From Delphinapterus leucas (taxonomy: Eukaryota; Chordata; Mammalia; Artiodactyla; Monodontidae): 64,000 nt of DNA. Positions 56,001-59,000 of the stretch are shown here, piece after piece; within the stretch, counting starts at the first letter, position 1; each line of letters opens with the position of its first letter. The DNA is taken from assembly GCF_002288925.2 (NCBI RefSeq), contig NW_022098031.1, positions 15,980,202 through 16,044,201 on the forward strand. The letters run 5' to 3'. The notes below the pieces were generated by a model. It was not told where the DNA came from and did not search any database. It was given only the letters and a program-made list of their open reading frames with translations. The position numbers and the translations under genes were made by a program.

Positions 56001-59000
56001 ATATAACTTTAACAAATTATAAAACTTTGGTAGATTGCTTCACAAGCAAAATAGAATTTAGGACACTTACTATTTTAAACATGTATTCCCAGTAAACTTT
56101 TCTACTTAAAGTTGAAGAGAGACCAATACTCACATTTTCAGTTTGAAAACTGAGCATCACACTGAAATTTTTTTATATGACATGTAACACGTAACAAAGT
56201 AATCAACAAGAAAAAAAAATTTTTTGAATGTCAACTTAATCTAAGTGGTGGCAAACATTACTGTTCTACTAGTTCCATTAAAAACAAAACAAACTAACCA
56301 CTCCCATTTCAACAGTATGCTAGAGTTTACAAAGGACTTCTAGATTTATCTTCTTTTATCCTCACAATCACTGTTTAAAATTGGTATTATTCTGCCCTAC
56401 TCCCACCTCCACTGTTTTAAAAAGATGGAAGAAATTGAGGCTCAGGGACATTAACTTCCCACAGAGGTCAGAGGCTCAGTCAGTGGAAAAGCAGAGGCTT
56501 GAACTCAGAATTTCTATAATCTCTTCCCTATGCCATGTCACCCCGATAGATGAAGAGAACTCAGAGGAAGCTGAAATCTTACATTTGTTGGAAAGTGTGG
56601 CTGCAGTGGTGGTATTCAATACAGTAAGAGCATAATGGGGAGGCAGGGAACCTTTGCATATTGCAGTTATAAAGGCATCTCTTGAAGTTACAAGGCCCAG
56701 TCTTCCACAAAGAGCAGCCATAGTCAGTTCAGCTTTTAAAATATTCTCAGTGGCAGCTTCATCTGTGCTGAAAAGAAAAAGTATTTTATTTAGTATGATT
56801 AATTTCTTTTAAATTATGCTGCCAAACATGATGTGGAATTAGGCAGTCAGTAAAGTTTTAAGAAAATCTATTTAAAACATTGTCAAAATCAGTCTACTTA
56901 AGAAGAACTTTTAACTAATAAACATCTGAAAATTTGAACTGGTTAAAAGCAATTTATGACACATATATCCATTAATGAAGAAAATGGTCAAGAACTCAAA
57001 GATATAACTTAAAAATATCAAGCATTTTAAAATCAGTAAATTCTATAATTCTGAAGAAAAACATAAAAATTGAATAATATAATCATCATCATTGTAAAAG
57101 TAGTAGTAAAGCTTAAAATGAAAAAGGCATTCTGTGGATAAAGAAGATGTGGCACATATATACAATGGAATATTACTCAGCCATAAAAAGAAACAAAATT
57201 GAGTTATTTGTAGCGAGGTGGATGGACCTAGAGTCTGTCATACAGAGTGAAGTAAGTCAAAAAGAGAAAAACAAATACCGTATGCTAACACATATATATG
57301 GAATCTAAAAAAAAAAGAAAAAAGATTCTGATGAATCTAGGGGCAGGACAGGAATAAAGACACAGATGTAGAGAATGGACTTGAGGACATGGGGAGGGGG
57401 AAGGGTAAGCTGGGACTAAGTGAGAGAGTGGCACTGACATATATATACTACCAAATGTAAAATAGATAGCTAGTGGGAAGCAGCCACATAGCATAGCACA
57501 GGGAGATCAACTGGGTGCTTGGAGTCCACCTAGAGGGGTGGGATAGGGAGGGGGGGAGGGAGACGCAAGAGGGAGGAGATATGGGGATATATGTATATTG
57601 ATTCACTTTGTTATACAGCAGAAACTAACACACCATTGTAAAGCAATTATACTCCAATAAAGATGTTAAAAAAAAAAAAGAAAAGAAAAAGGCATTCTAT
57701 TATTTTAGGATTGTATTTTCCATTATAACATGTGACAATAGGATGGGGGAAGAGGACGGCAGAAAAATAATAACATTCCACGAACATAAAAACTAGTATT
57801 AGGAAATAATTCTCAGGATAAATTTAAAGAAACCATTTTAATGGTTTGTTGTTTTCTTTATAACTGCCACATGCAATATAAAACTTACAAAGACTTAATA
57901 CCTGGCATCAAGAAGGAGTGAGAGTGCAGCAAGCAGACCACACCAGCAGGCATTCACCATTTCTTCCCAAACAGCTCTACTAACTTAAAGGAAAAACAAA
58001 CAATATTTAATGATAATTATAGATGTCACAGCACTTGACAATATGTCAAACTGTATAATCCCCCTTATCACTTGGTAATATAGCAAATATTCCAAAAACA
58101 ACTCAATTATTAAATAATAAAGATGTAACATTTAATATATATCTGAATAAATGAAAAATTTTAAACCATACCATAGTTTCAGAATTCAAGAAGTCTTTTT
58201 TTTTTTTTTGGTTGTGCTGTGTGGCTTGTGGGATCTTAGTTCCCCAACCAGGGATGGAACCTGGTCCCTCAGCAGTGAGAGCGCAAAGTCCTAAACACTG
58301 GACTGCCAGGGAATTCCCAAGAAGTTTTAAAACTGAGTTGTTTTAACATATCAATGATAAGATCTTTCTTACAAAAGTGATCTTCAAAATATATATATAT
58401 ATATATTTATATATATAATATCAGTTCCTATTCCCTTCCATTTCATTGGGCCACACTTTCGGCCTGTATGACCAGCTGGCAGTGAGACACTGTGATAAGC
58501 AGGCTCAGCCACGAGACTGGTTACATACACTGTATATAGTGCAAGTAAGTAAATACACAGAGTAAAATAGGATCAAGTTTCTCACTGTTGGAGAAGGAAA
58601 TTACAAATATGGAAAGTTAAAAGTAAACCCTGTGGTATTAAACTGGAATTGAAAAAATTGGTGTGACCTCATGGTATTTAATATAGAGAGATATATGTTT
58701 TTATTTTTATTTATTTATTTTTTAAAGATCCTTTTAAAATTTTATTTATTTATTTATTTATGGCTGTGTGGGGTCTTCATTGCCGTGCACAGGCTTTCTC
58801 TAGTTGCGGCGATTGGGGGCTACACTTTGTTGCAGTACGTGGGCTTCTCATTGTGGTGGCTTCTCCTGTTGCAGAGCACGGGCTCTAGGCGCTCAGGCTT
58901 CAATAGTTGTGGCTTGCAGGCTCTAGAGCACAGGCTTAGTAGTTGTGGCGCATGGGCTTAACTGCTCCGCAGCATGTGGAATTTTCCCAGACCAGGGTTC

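Noticed and set aside
56381..56635. 84-codon plus-strand open frame
   Set aside because: It covers a MIR relic and the antisense of exon C; no support as a gene.
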